Shown piece after piece: positions 9,801 through 17,776 of a DNA stretch of 64,000 nt. The position numbers were made by a program, and so were the translations under genes. Position 1 is the first letter of the stretch. The number at the start of each line of letters is the position of its first letter. The notes beneath the pieces were generated by a model. That model saw nothing but the letters and a program-made list of their open reading frames with translations. It ran no database searches and was not told the DNA's origin. This DNA comes from Bradyrhizobium septentrionale (GTDB lineage: Bacteria; Pseudomonadota; Alphaproteobacteria; Rhizobiales; Xanthobacteraceae): positions 3,428,501-3,492,500 of the forward strand of contig NZ_CP088285.1 of NCBI RefSeq assembly GCF_011516645.4, given 5' to 3'.

Positions 9801-12800
9801 GGGACTATGCTTTACTGGTATGGCGGATCAGGCGGCGCCAATGGCGGTGGCGGCGGCGCGGCGGGGTGGATCGGCAGCGGCGTTCGCGCACCGTACGGGC
9901 CGGGGGGCGGTATCGGCGGCGGCAACGGGGCTGATGGCGGCAACGGCGGCTTCGGTGGTGGCGGCGGCGATGGCGGCAACGGCGGCTTCGGCGGTGGCGG
10001 CGGCTACAACGGCGATGGTGGCTTCGGTGGCGGAGGCGGCATTGGCGGTGTCGGAGGCTTTGGCGGCGGCAATGGCGGCACCAACGGCAATGGCGCGCCG
10101 GGCGGCGGTGGCGGCCTCGGCGCCGGCGGCACGGTCTTCGTTCAGCAAGGCGGCTCGCTGACCATCAAGGGCGGCTCGCTCACGAATGATTCAGGCTTTA
10201 ACGCCGTCGCCGGCGGCACCAATGGCATCGGCCAGGCCAGCGGCTCGGCGTACGGCTCTGGCATCTTCATCCAGGGCAACAGCAATCTCAGCTTCGCGCC
10301 GAACAACGGCGAGACGCTGACGATTGCGAACGACATCGCCGACCAGAGCGGCAGTGGCGGCACCGGCGCCAATGCGGGTACAGGCGGCCTTGCCATCAGC
10401 GGCGGCGGCACCGTCATTCTCGGCGGCAACAATACCTACACCGGCAACACCGCGGTCAGCGGCAGCGGCACCGTTGTCTCGATCTCGTCCAACGTCAATC
10501 TCGGCGCGGTCATCAGCATCCTGAAGCTCGGCGACGGCACCGGCATCAGCTTCACCGACGGTTTTACGCAGACCCACAACATTACCGTCGCGGGCGATCC
10601 GATCTTCAATGTCGCGGCCAGCGAGACCGTCACCCAGAGTGGCGTGATCTCCGATGGCGCGACGCCGGGTGATGTCGAGGTGACCGGTGGCGGACGCCTC
10701 GTGCTGTCGGCGCACAACACCTATTCGGGCGGCACCGTCATCATGGGCGCCACGCTCGAACTGGCGGCGAACGGCGCGGCGGGAACCGGCGCTATCGCCT
10801 TCACGGACGGAACCACTGACAAGCTCGTGCTCGATGCCGCGGCGTTCTCGGGCACGGCGTTCGGCAGCTCGGTCACCGGCTTTGCCGGCGGCGACACCAT
10901 CGATTTCGGCAACCTCGCCTATGACGCAACGGCCACGCTGTCCTACGCGAACGGCGTGCTGGTGGTGAAGAACGGCGCCGGCACGACGCTCGCCTCGCTT
11001 AATCTGAGCTTTGGCGCCGGCGCCACGGCCGGCTCGCTGAGCCTTGCCTCGGATGGCTCGGCGACGCCGCATCTCGAGATCAGGTCGCAGGCGAGCATCA
11101 CCTCGGTCACATCAGATACCACCGGTCACCTCACGACGCTGAACACCGGCAAGGTCGTGACCATCACCGTCAATTTCAGCAACACGGTGAGCGTGACCGG
11201 CACGCCGGAACTGCTGCTCAACGACGGCAAGGCCGCGAGCTATGTCAGCGGCAGCGGTTCACAGGCGCTGGTGTTCAGCTACACCGTACAGGACGGCGAC
11301 AGCACCTCCGACCTTCAGGTGCAGAGCCTCTCGCTCAACGGCGGCACGATCAAGGATCCCGGCGGGCAGGATGCCGACGTGAGCCATGCGGCGACCGACT
11401 TGCATCTCGTGATCGATGCGATCGCGCCGACCGTGTCGGTTGCCGCGACCCCGACCTCGCTGCTGGCCGGGCAGACCTCGACCGTCACCTTCACCTTCTC
11501 CGAGGCGGTCACGGGCTTCGCGCTACCGGATACGACGGTCAGCGGCGGCACGCTGAGCAATCTCGTCCATGTCGGCGTCAACGGCGCGCATCAGGACATC
11601 TACACGGCGACCTTCACGCCCGGTGTGGCCGATTCCGAGGCGGGCTCGGTGCAGGTCAACGCATCCGGCTATACTGACATTGCCGGCAATGCCGGCGCCG
11701 CAAGCAGCGCCATCACCTTCAGCGGCGACACCAAGGTGCCGACGGTGCATGTCGCCGCCGATCACACCGCGCTGACCGCGGGCGATACCGCCGTTGTCAC
11801 CTTCACCTTCTCCGAGGCCGTCACCGGCTTTGAGCTCGGCGATGTCACGGTCCATGGCGGCACGCTGGGGAATCTTGCCCACGCCGGCGTCGATGGTTCC
11901 GGCCATGACGTCTACACCGCGACCTTCACGCCCGATGTGACCAATACCGAGGCGGGCTCGGTGCAGGTCGACGCGTCAAGCTATACCGACGTCGCCGGCA
12001 ATTCCGGCGCGGCGAGCAACACGATCAACTTCACCGGCGACACCAAGGCGCCGACCGTGTCGGTATCAGCCGATCACACCGCGCTGCTGGCCGGTCAGAC
12101 CGCGGTCGTGACTTTCACTTTCTCCGAGGCGGTCGCGGGCTTCGGGCTCGGCGATGTCGGCGTCAGCGGGGGCGCGCTGAGCAGCCTCATCCATGTCGGC
12201 GTCAACGGCGCCGGCCAGGACGTCTACACCGCAACCTTCACGCCCGACGTCACCAACGCCGAGTCGGGCTCGGTCCAGGTCAACGCATCCAGTTATACCG
12301 ATACGGCCGGCAATACCGGCGCGGCCAGCAACACCGTCAACTTCACTGGCGACACAATGGCGCCGACGGTCTCGGTCACGCTCAATCCGGACACGGTGCT
12401 GGCCGGCGACCTCTCGGTTGCGACCTTCACCTTCTCCGAGGCCGTGTCCGGCTTCACGCTTGCCGACACGGCGGTCCATGGCGGGGCGCTGAGCAATCTC
12501 GTGCATGTCGGGCTCAACGTGTCAGGCCAGGACGTCTACACCGCGACCTTCACGCCCGATGTCAGCGACACCGAGACCGGCTCGGTGCAGGTCAACGCGT
12601 CCGGTTATAGCGACACGGCCGGCAACGCCGGTGCGGCGAGCAACACCGCGACTATCGGCGGCGACACGCTGGTACCGACCGTATCGATCGCGGCGGATCG
12701 CAACGCGCTGCTGGCGGGCCAGACCGCGCTGGTGACGTTCACTTTCTCCGAGCAGGTTGCGGACTTCGCGCTCGGTGACGTCGCCGTGCACGGCGGCGCG

Positions 12801-14399
12801 CTGGGCAATCTGGTCCATGTGGGCGTCAACGGGTCGGGTCAGGACATCTACACCGCAATCTTCACGCCTGATGTGAGCAATGCCGAGGCAGGCTCGGTGC
12901 AGGTCACCGCATCTGCTTATACCGACGTTGCCGGCAATAGCGGTGCGGCCAGCGGCACCATCAATTTCACCGGCGACACCAAGGCTCCGACGGTGTCGGT
13001 TGCCGCAAGCCCGAGCATGGTGCTGGCGGGCCAGACTTCGGTCGTCACCTTCACCTTCTCTGAAGAGGTCGCGGGCTTTGCGCTCACCGATACCGTCGTC
13101 GCCGGTGGTGCGCTGAGCAATCTGGTCCATGTCGGGCTCAATGGTTCAGGCCAGGACGTCTACACCGCGATCTTCGCGCCCGATATCAACGACGTCGTGG
13201 CGGGCTCGATCCGGGTCACGGCCGCGAGCTATACCGACGACGCCGGCAATTCGGGTGCGGCGAGCAACACCGCCAACATCGGCGGCGACACGCATTCGCC
13301 GACGGTGTCGGTGGCGGCCGATCACACCGTGCTGCATGCAGGCGACGCGGCGCTGATGACCTTCACCTTCTCGGAGGCGGTCGCGGGTTTCACCCTCGGC
13401 GATATCGCCGTCCATGGCGGTCTACTCGGCAGCCTGGTCCATGTCGGCGTCAACGGCGCTGGCCACGATATCTACACCGCGGTCTTCACGGCCGACGTGA
13501 CCGACCATCTGTCGGCCAATCTGTCCGTCACCGCGTCAAGTTACACCGACATCGCCGGCAATGCCGGTGCGGCAAGCAACTCCATCAATTTCAGCGGCGA
13601 CACCAAGGCGCCAATGACGCCGATGCTGATGCTGCATCAGGACACCGGATTCTCGGGCGCCGATCACATCACCAGCAATCCGCTGATCGACTATTACAAG
13701 GCCGATGCGGCCGACACGCTCCGCTTCAAGGCCGACGGCGCCTCGAGCTTCTCGACATCAGCGCCGGTGTTCACGACCGACGGCGTGCATTCGGTGACGG
13801 TGCAGGAGGTCGATGCCGCCGGCAATGTCAGCGCATCGTCGAGCCTGACCTTCACCCTCGACACGTCAGCGCCGCATCTCACCGGGATCACCGCGACCCC
13901 GTCCGGCGGCGTTGCGGCGACAGGCTCGTTGGTGCAACTGACCTTCGGCTTCAACGAAGCGGTTCACGTCATCAGCGGCACGCCGACCCTGACGCTGAAC
14001 GACGGCGGCAGCGCGATCTACGATGCCGCGGCGACGGCGCTGCTCGGCGATCCCTCCAAGCTCGTGTTCGATCATATCGTGTCGTCGACGGACCGCACGG
14101 GGGCGCTGGCCGTGACCGGCTTCGCGGCCAACGGCGCCAGCGTCGTCGACCTCGCCGGCAACGCGGCTTCGCTGTCGGCGGTATCAGCCGCCTTCGATGC
14201 GCTGCATATCAACGAGACCATCGCGCCGGCCTACACGCTCGGGGCGATCACCCGGCCCGAGCTGCATCTCGATCTGGGCGGCCATGTCATCATGGACGCC
14301 GCGGCAACGACGTTCGCCGGACAATACGGTATGCAGTACCTATTCCTTGGACTGCCTGCGGGAACGCCCTTTTCCACCGTTCCCGACTTTCATCTCTGA
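6876..14399 (+). CDS. Giant cysteine-free glycine-rich / Ig-like repeat protein, probable secreted adhesin
   Basis: About 2507 residues, predicted surface or secreted. The GTG at 6876 is chosen over a TTG at 6861 because GAGG lies six bases upstream of it. Order: module A (about 12-750) with a beta-helix-like head, a very Gly-rich stretch (about 119-370), LGAGG-x-x-FVQQGG, and autotransporter-associated strand repeats such as LTLTGASTYVGGT; module B (about 758-1400) repeats the same order; an Ig-like domain; seven tandem Ig-like repeats of exactly 104 residues (about 1513-2240) resembling Big_12; two further Ig-like segments; a C-terminus ending VPDFHL. I see no cysteine anywhere, no N-terminal signal peptide, no C-terminal autotransporter barrel and no RTX nonapeptides. 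Type I secretion through an unlinked exporter is an inference. Confidence 0.85.
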   Translation: MSNPVVLTLTTSDPVHDYTQLYNAISAISVGGGLAAANTDYIINFSTSGAARTLQLLDDLPAINLMSGSTLTFDGNSDYNNQLGGQDNSDVIDARGYQGFVVVAGKVTFKNLTIVNAVASGGGGGTGGGGGGAGLGGGLFVGQNADVTLNNVNFGSNTAKGGNGGAVDPAGGGGGGGGIGADGGSGNGGGGGGGGFGGQDYYGYHGNGANGYSEAGSDSQHPSTGANSASGTPATIEGAAGGGQGADNYGGIGYGAHASGGASGGGGGGGVGGGGGGIGGANSVGGGPSGTLIGFGGAGGMGGGGGGGIYGGGDGGFAGGGGGSGNGSGYTHTGGDGGFGGGGGGSNGTPGTGGFGAGSGSLAGGGGGGLGAGGDIFVQQGGKLTVIGGTLMDATETGGTGANGAGNGSAYGDIFIQGTMVVTPTHTVPTFSQGLQTVTTLTIGDTIADEKGISGSGTSGKLVVSGGGTLTLTGASTYVGGTQIDAGNTLSITADNNIGGSAGALILNGGTLTTTGGYTFTHDIQLTSNGGTFDISSGTIADTGSISGSGTFMLSGAGTLQLGMGQLAGLTGTFGLSSAHLSLTSSGTFDDALSVSGNSILSIANGTTVTDTALVTGSGNLGIDGGGTLVLGHAANTYGSTTIYSGTVWLAAAGAAGAGNISFTTGIAGTLKIDNAALSGNAFTNTIANFNPGQFVDLTGLHYNTQNPSLNTVSLSGNTLSVSNGTTTDTLTLAGVGAGTSFQLSQDANGGTIVQIVSTRVFNVSNVAELNAAILQMDSGGVNAAQNANYTINITANFSLTSELYALNLLSGSSVTINGSDGHGGTHTIDGINAQRGFFVYAGSVNLENLTIQNTVAAGGGVVRGGGGGGGGAGLGGALFVSSNGSATIDNVTFHNSAAIGGNGGGGGTGSITSGYGFGGGGGMGGRGGSSGGGGIGLGAQGSDSDLFANGSPGIVPNTAGGGKGSDGYLIPFGGGTMLYWYGGSGGANGGGGGAAGWIGSGVRAPYGPGGGIGGGNGADGGNGGFGGGGGDGGNGGFGGGGGYNGDGGFGGGGGIGGVGGFGGGNGGTNGNGAPGGGGGLGAGGTVFVQQGGSLTIKGGSLTNDSGFNAVAGGTNGIGQASGSAYGSGIFIQGNSNLSFAPNNGETLTIANDIADQSGSGGTGANAGTGGLAISGGGTVILGGNNTYTGNTAVSGSGTVVSISSNVNLGAVISILKLGDGTGISFTDGFTQTHNITVAGDPIFNVAASETVTQSGVISDGATPGDVEVTGGGRLVLSAHNTYSGGTVIMGATLELAANGAAGTGAIAFTDGTTDKLVLDAAAFSGTAFGSSVTGFAGGDTIDFGNLAYDATATLSYANGVLVVKNGAGTTLASLNLSFGAGATAGSLSLASDGSATPHLEIRSQASITSVTSDTTGHLTTLNTGKVVTITVNFSNTVSVTGTPELLLNDGKAASYVSGSGSQALVFSYTVQDGDSTSDLQVQSLSLNGGTIKDPGGQDADVSHAATDLHLVIDAIAPTVSVAATPTSLLAGQTSTVTFTFSEAVTGFALPDTTVSGGTLSNLVHVGVNGAHQDIYTATFTPGVADSEAGSVQVNASGYTDIAGNAGAASSAITFSGDTKVPTVHVAADHTALTAGDTAVVTFTFSEAVTGFELGDVTVHGGTLGNLAHAGVDGSGHDVYTATFTPDVTNTEAGSVQVDASSYTDVAGNSGAASNTINFTGDTKAPTVSVSADHTALLAGQTAVVTFTFSEAVAGFGLGDVGVSGGALSSLIHVGVNGAGQDVYTATFTPDVTNAESGSVQVNASSYTDTAGNTGAASNTVNFTGDTMAPTVSVTLNPDTVLAGDLSVATFTFSEAVSGFTLADTAVHGGALSNLVHVGLNVSGQDVYTATFTPDVSDTETGSVQVNASGYSDTAGNAGAASNTATIGGDTLVPTVSIAADRNALLAGQTALVTFTFSEQVADFALGDVAVHGGALGNLVHVGVNGSGQDIYTAIFTPDVSNAEAGSVQVTASAYTDVAGNSGAASGTINFTGDTKAPTVSVAASPSMVLAGQTSVVTFTFSEEVAGFALTDTVVAGGALSNLVHVGLNGSGQDVYTAIFAPDINDVVAGSIRVTAASYTDDAGNSGAASNTANIGGDTHSPTVSVAADHTVLHAGDAALMTFTFSEAVAGFTLGDIAVHGGLLGSLVHVGVNGAGHDIYTAVFTADVTDHLSANLSVTASSYTDIAGNAGAASNSINFSGDTKAPMTPMLMLHQDTGFSGADHITSNPLIDYYKADAADTLRFKADGASSFSTSAPVFTTDGVHSVTVQEVDAAGNVSASSSLTFTLDTSAPHLTGITATPSGGVAATGSLVQLTFGFNEAVHVISGTPTLTLNDGGSAIYDAAATALLGDPSKLVFDHIVSSTDRTGALAVTGFAANGASVVDLAGNAASLSAVSAAFDALHINETIAPAYTLGAITRPELHLDLGGHVIMDAAATTFAGQYGMQYLFLGLPAGTPFSTVPDFHL
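7228..7990 (+). repeat. Glycine-rich low-complexity tract A
   Basis: GGC/GGT-dominated sequence coding runs of Gly broken by Asn, Ser, Phe and Ala (units such as GGFGGGG and GGxGGxGG). It is paralogous in position to tract B, each followed by an LGAGG-x-x-FVQQGG motif. Such DNA is prone to slippage and length variation. Confidence 0.8.
9448..10130 (+). repeat. Glycine-rich low-complexity tract B
   Basis: The second Gly-rich tract. Around 9945-10035 it contains near-tandem units encoding GGNGGFGGGGGD-like strings. It is flanked by the same head and tail motifs as tract A, which shows internal duplication of the whole module. Confidence 0.8.
11412..13595 (+). repeat. Seven tandem 312-bp repeats coding 104-residue Ig-like domains
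   Basis: The GGCGAC (Gly-Asp) codon pair that ends repeats 1-6 begins at 11724, 12036, 12348, 12660, 12972 and 13284, with the next at 13596: an exact 312-base period without any indel. Each unit has APTVSV near the start, VVTFTFSEAV, LSNLVHVGVNG, DVYTATFTPDV, SVQV, SSYTD-AGN-GAASN and ends in GDT. Units differ by many synonymous and some amino-acid changes, so the array is not freshly duplicated. Confidence 0.95.
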
Positions 14400-14580
14400 T
14401 CTCGCATCGCGGTTGGAAGATATCGACGCCGCGCCGGCAGCTCCGGCGCGGTGTGTCATTCCGCTTAGCGGAAAACAGATTGCTGCCGCTGCGGCTTGCT
14501 GCAGTGCGGGCCATGCGGCATGATCCGGCCCTCGAAACGGACCTGACGGAATGACGTCCGTGCTTCAAGGGAGGGTTTGA

Positions 14581-15786
14581 ATGAGACGAGTTTTGGCCGG
14601 CGTGTTGGCCTGTATGTTTGCGATCTCGGCGAATGCGTCGCTGGCGCAGGACAAGCCTCCGCTGAAGCTCGGCGGCATTCTCGATATGTCGAGCCTCTAT
14701 GCCGACATCACCGGCTCGGGCAGCGAAACCGCGGCCAAGATGGCAGTGGAGGATTTCGGCGGCACGGTGCTCGGCCGCAAGGTCGAGATCGTGGTCGGCG
14801 ACCACCTCAACAAGGCCGACCTTGCCGCCAACATCGCCCGCGACATGATCGACAACCAGGGCGTCGAGATGATCTTCGACGTCGCAGCGTCAGCGACCGC
14901 GCTCGCCGCCGGTGAGATCGCCAAGGCGCGCGGCAAGATCATCATGTTCAACGGCCCCGGCTCGATCCGCCTCTCCAACGAGGCCTGTGGCCCCTACACC
15001 GTGCACTATGTGTTCGACACTTTCGCACAGGCCAATGTGACCGGCCTTGCCGCGGTGAAATCCGGGCTCGACACATGGTTCTTCCTGACCGCGGACTATG
15101 CGTTCGGCCAGGACCTGGAAAAGGACACCAGCAATGTCGTGGTCAAGTCGGGCGGCAAGGTGCTCGGCAATGTGCGGCATCCGATCAACACCTCGGACTT
15201 CTCCTCCTTCCTGCTGCAGGCGCAGGCTTCCAAGGCCAAGGTGATCGGGCTCGCCAATGCCGGCGGCGACACCATCAACGCGATCAAGCAGGCGGCGGAA
15301 TTCGGCCTCACCAAGACCGGCCAGAAGCTGTCGCCGCTGCTCGCCTTCGTGACCGACATCGACAGCGTCGGGCTCGATACCGCGCAGGGGCTGCTGCTGG
15401 CGGAAGCGTTTTATTGGGACCTCAATGACGACACCCGCGCGTTCTCAAAACGCTTCATGGAGCGCGTCAAGCGGGTGCCGACTTCGGCGCAGGCCGGCGT
15501 CTATTCCTCGGTGACGCATTACCTGAAGGCGGTGAAGGCCGCCGGCACCACGGATGCGGCCGCCGTCATGAAGGTGATGAAGGAGACCCCGATCAACGAC
15601 ATGTTCGCCAAGAACGGCCGGATTCGCGAGGATGGCCGCATGGTGCACGACATGTACCTGTTCGAGGTCAAGAAGCCCGCGGAGTCGAAGGGCCGCTGGG
15701 ACGATTACAAGCTGCTCGCGACTGTGCCGGGCGAGCAGGCGTTCCAGCCGCTCGCCGACTCGCGCTGCCCGCTGGTGAAGAAGTGA
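14581..15786 (+). CDS. ABC transporter substrate-binding protein, branched-chain amino acid (LivK) type
   Basis: A 401-residue periplasmic binding protein with a clean signal peptide (LAGVLACMFAISANASLAQ). The type I periplasmic-binding fold is seen in KLGGILDMSSLYADITG, AKMAVEDFGG, VEIVVGDHLNKADLAANIARDMID and WFFLTADYAFGQDLEKD. These proteins feed HAAT importers; in rhizobia many bind aromatic or fatty acids rather than amino acids. No permease or ATPase genes are adjacent, so it is an orphan receptor. The neighbouring CoA-metabolism genes suggest an organic-acid ligand (inference). GGGAGG at 14569-14574 supports the ATG. Confidence 0.88.
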   Translation: MRRVLAGVLACMFAISANASLAQDKPPLKLGGILDMSSLYADITGSGSETAAKMAVEDFGGTVLGRKVEIVVGDHLNKADLAANIARDMIDNQGVEMIFDVAASATALAAGEIAKARGKIIMFNGPGSIRLSNEACGPYTVHYVFDTFAQANVTGLAAVKSGLDTWFFLTADYAFGQDLEKDTSNVVVKSGGKVLGNVRHPINTSDFSSFLLQAQASKAKVIGLANAGGDTINAIKQAAEFGLTKTGQKLSPLLAFVTDIDSVGLDTAQGLLLAEAFYWDLNDDTRAFSKRFMERVKRVPTSAQAGVYSSVTHYLKAVKAAGTTDAAAVMKVMKETPINDMFAKNGRIREDGRMVHDMYLFEVKKPAESKGRWDDYKLLATVPGEQAFQPLADSRCPLVKK

Positions 15787-15798
15787 CGCGAAGCGTCA

Positions 15799-15876
15799 TC
15801 CCGGGGCGATGCGCAGCATCGAACCCGGGATCTCGAGGTTCCGGGTCTGGTGCTTACGCACCATCCCGGAACGACG
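15799..15876. repeat. Double-hairpin intergenic repeat
   Basis: Two nested hairpins: TCCCGGG ... GATGC ... GCATC ... CCCGGGA (15799-15830) and GTTCCGGG ... GGTGC ... GCACC ... CCGGAAC (15838-15872). It looks like a member of a dispersed rhizobial intergenic repeat family and sits between the binding protein and the enoyl-CoA hydratase. Confidence 0.6.
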
Positions 15877-15907
15877 GATTCAAAACAACAACGAAAGGCA
15901 AAACGCC

Positions 15908-16702
15908 ATGAGCGACAATCAGATGGTTCTCCAATCCCTCGAGCATGGCCTGCTCACCATCACCATGAACCGGCCGGAGCGGCGCAATGCGCTCAATCCG
16001 GACATGACGCGCGGCCTTCTTGAGGCGGCACGGCGCGCGCAGGACGATACCGACGTTCGCGCGGTGCTGATCCGGGGCGCCGGCGGCACCTTCTGCGTCG
16101 GCGGCGACGTCAAGTCGATGGCGGAAGGCCGCGCGCCGCTGCCGTTCGAGGCCAAGATGGCGAACCTTCGCCGCGGCATGGAGGTCTCGCGCATCCTGCA
16201 CCAGATGCCGAAGCCCGTGGTGGCACAGCTCGACGGTGCGGCGGCCGGCGCCGGGCTCTCGATTGCGCTGTCCTGCGACCTCCGCGTCGCCAGTGCCTCC
16301 TGCAAGATCACCACCGCCTTTGCCAAGGTCGGCTTCTCCGGCGATTACGGCGGCACCTATTTCCTGACCAAGATGCTCGGCAGCGCCAAGGCACGCGAGC
16401 TCTATCTGATGTCGCCGGTGCTGTCGGCGCAGGAGGCCTACAATCTCGGCATGGTTTCCAAGGTGGTGCCCGATGCCGATGTCGAGGCGGAAGCGCTGGA
16501 ACTCGCGCGATCGCTGGCGCAGGGACCGTCGGTGACGCTCGGCTACATCAAGCGCAACATCAACAATGCCGAGACCATGACGCTCGAAGCCTGCTTCGAC
16601 GGCGAGGCGATCCACCACACCCGCACCGGCGACACCGCCGACCACAAGGAAGCGGCCAAGGCTTTCGTCGAGAAGCGCAAGCCCACCTTCCAGGGTCAAT
16701 AA
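15908..16702 (+). CDS. Enoyl-CoA hydratase/isomerase family protein
   Basis: A 264-residue cytosolic crotonase-fold enzyme. Seen motifs are TMNRPERRNALNPDM, the oxyanion-hole segment GTFCVGGDVKSMAEG, and the second segment LDGAAAGAGLSIALSCDLRVAS. At the position of the first catalytic Glu of hydratases the sequence reads AFAKVGFSGDYGGTYFLTKMLG, where Asp/Gly replace the usual Pro-E, so isomerase or hydrolase chemistry is possible. GAAAGG upstream supports the ATG at 15908. It is followed three bases later by the VOC-family gene, which indicates translational coupling. Confidence 0.85.
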   Translation: MSDNQMVLQSLEHGLLTITMNRPERRNALNPDMTRGLLEAARRAQDDTDVRAVLIRGAGGTFCVGGDVKSMAEGRAPLPFEAKMANLRRGMEVSRILHQMPKPVVAQLDGAAAGAGLSIALSCDLRVASASCKITTAFAKVGFSGDYGGTYFLTKMLGSAKARELYLMSPVLSAQEAYNLGMVSKVVPDADVEAEALELARSLAQGPSVTLGYIKRNINNAETMTLEACFDGEAIHHTRTGDTADHKEAAKAFVEKRKPTFQGQ

Positions 16703-16705
16703 GCC

Positions 16706-17476
16706 GTGACCAATCACATGGCCGAGTACATGCGGCTGCGGCAGATCTGCCTGGTGGCGCCGCAGCTCGCCCCCGTGATCGCGGACATCTCCGCGATCAT
16801 GGGCCTCGATGTCTGCTACCGCGACGGCAACGTCGCCAAATACGGCCTCGAGAACGCGCTGCTGCCGGTCGACGCCATCCTGCTGGAAGTGGTCGCGCCG
16901 TTCCAGCCGGGGCCCGGCACCGCAGCCGGCCGTTTTATCGAGAAGACCGGCGGCCGCGGCGGCTACATGGCGATCTTCTGCTGCGAGGATCCCGATGCGC
17001 GCGGCGCAAAGGCCAATGCGATCGGCGTGCGCACCGCGAACGTGATCACGCACGCGCCCTACCACGGTGTGCAGCTGCACCCGCGCGACTGCCGCGCCGC
17101 CTTCATCGAGTTCAACCACACCGACGGCAGCGACGACATCCTCGGGCCATATCCACCGGCCGGCCCGGACTGGCAGAAGTCGATCCGCAAGGACACGACT
17201 TTGGCGCTGATCGAGGTCGAGATGCAGAGCCCCGAGCCGCAGGCGCTCGCGGAGCATTGGGGCAGGATCGTTGGCGTTCCCGCGAGCGGGGAGGCCGCCG
17301 TGAAGCTGCCGAATGCGACCTTCCGCTTCGTCACGGGCGACGCCGAGATCATGCGCGGCTTGACGTTCAAGGTCGCCGACAAGGCCAAGGTGCTGGACGC
17401 CGCGAAAGCCAGGGGCTGCGCGGTGGCGGGGGATGAGTTCCTGCTCTGTGGCGTGACGTTCAAGCTGACGGCGTAG
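16706..17476 (+). CDS. VOC-superfamily (glyoxalase-like) protein
   Basis: A 256-residue protein with two repeated beta-alpha-beta-beta-beta-like halves; the first has RLRQICLVAPQLAPVIADI and the second LALIEVEMQSPEPQALAEHW. Candidate metal ligands are the His in HAPYHGVQLHPRD and Glu in AAFIEFNH. I infer a glyoxalase-like domain protein acting in the same pathway as the preceding hydratase. The start is GTG at 16706, three bases after the upstream stop; an ATG at 16718 is an alternative. The substrate is unknown. Confidence 0.75.
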   Translation: MTNHMAEYMRLRQICLVAPQLAPVIADISAIMGLDVCYRDGNVAKYGLENALLPVDAILLEVVAPFQPGPGTAAGRFIEKTGGRGGYMAIFCCEDPDARGAKANAIGVRTANVITHAPYHGVQLHPRDCRAAFIEFNHTDGSDDILGPYPPAGPDWQKSIRKDTTLALIEVEMQSPEPQALAEHWGRIVGVPASGEAAVKLPNATFRFVTGDAEIMRGLTFKVADKAKVLDAAKARGCAVAGDEFLLCGVTFKLTA

Positions 17477-17481
17477 TCCGC

Positions 17482-17570
17482 CGTCATTGCGAGGAGCGAA
17501 GCGACGACGCAATCCATTGTTTCCGCAAGTGGAGGGATGATGGATTACTTCGCTTCGCTCGCAAATGACG
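17482..17570. repeat. Intergenic hairpin repeat, type A
   Basis: Imperfect inverted repeat CGTCATTGCGAGGAGCGAAG ... CTTCGCTTCGCTCGCAAATGACG. A second copy of the same type is at 62950-63032. Confidence 0.75.
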
Positions 17571-17588
17571 GGCTACAAAATCATTTTT

Positions 17589-17692
17589 CCGTCATCCTGA
17601 GGAGCGCGTAGCGCGTCTCGAAGGATGCACGGCCCGGCTGGTGGCCGTCGATCCTTCGAGACGGCCGCGTTGCGGCCTCCTCAGGATGACGG
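17589..17692. repeat. Intergenic hairpin repeat, type B
   Basis: Imperfect inverted repeat with outer arms CCGTCATCCTGAGGAGCGC / GCGGCCTCCTCAGGATGACGG and inner arms CGAAGGATG ... CGATCCTTCG. A partial second copy is at 56507-56580. The stretch 17477-17776 holds only these two repeats. Confidence 0.75.
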
Positions 17693-17776
17693 AACGATTG
17701 GCGGTTGTTCGGAGAGATTGAGCCGGCGGCTACGATCCAATATCGTTGGGCGCAATAACAACAATTGGAACGCCGC

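Noticed and set aside
11412..13595. Tandem direct repeats as a CRISPR or satellite array
   Set aside because: The repeats are 312 bases, in frame, and diverged like protein domains; there are no short identical repeats with spacers.
6876..14399. Classical autotransporter adhesin
   Set aside because: Strand repeats are present, but the C-terminus has no beta-barrel translocator and no signal peptide is seen.
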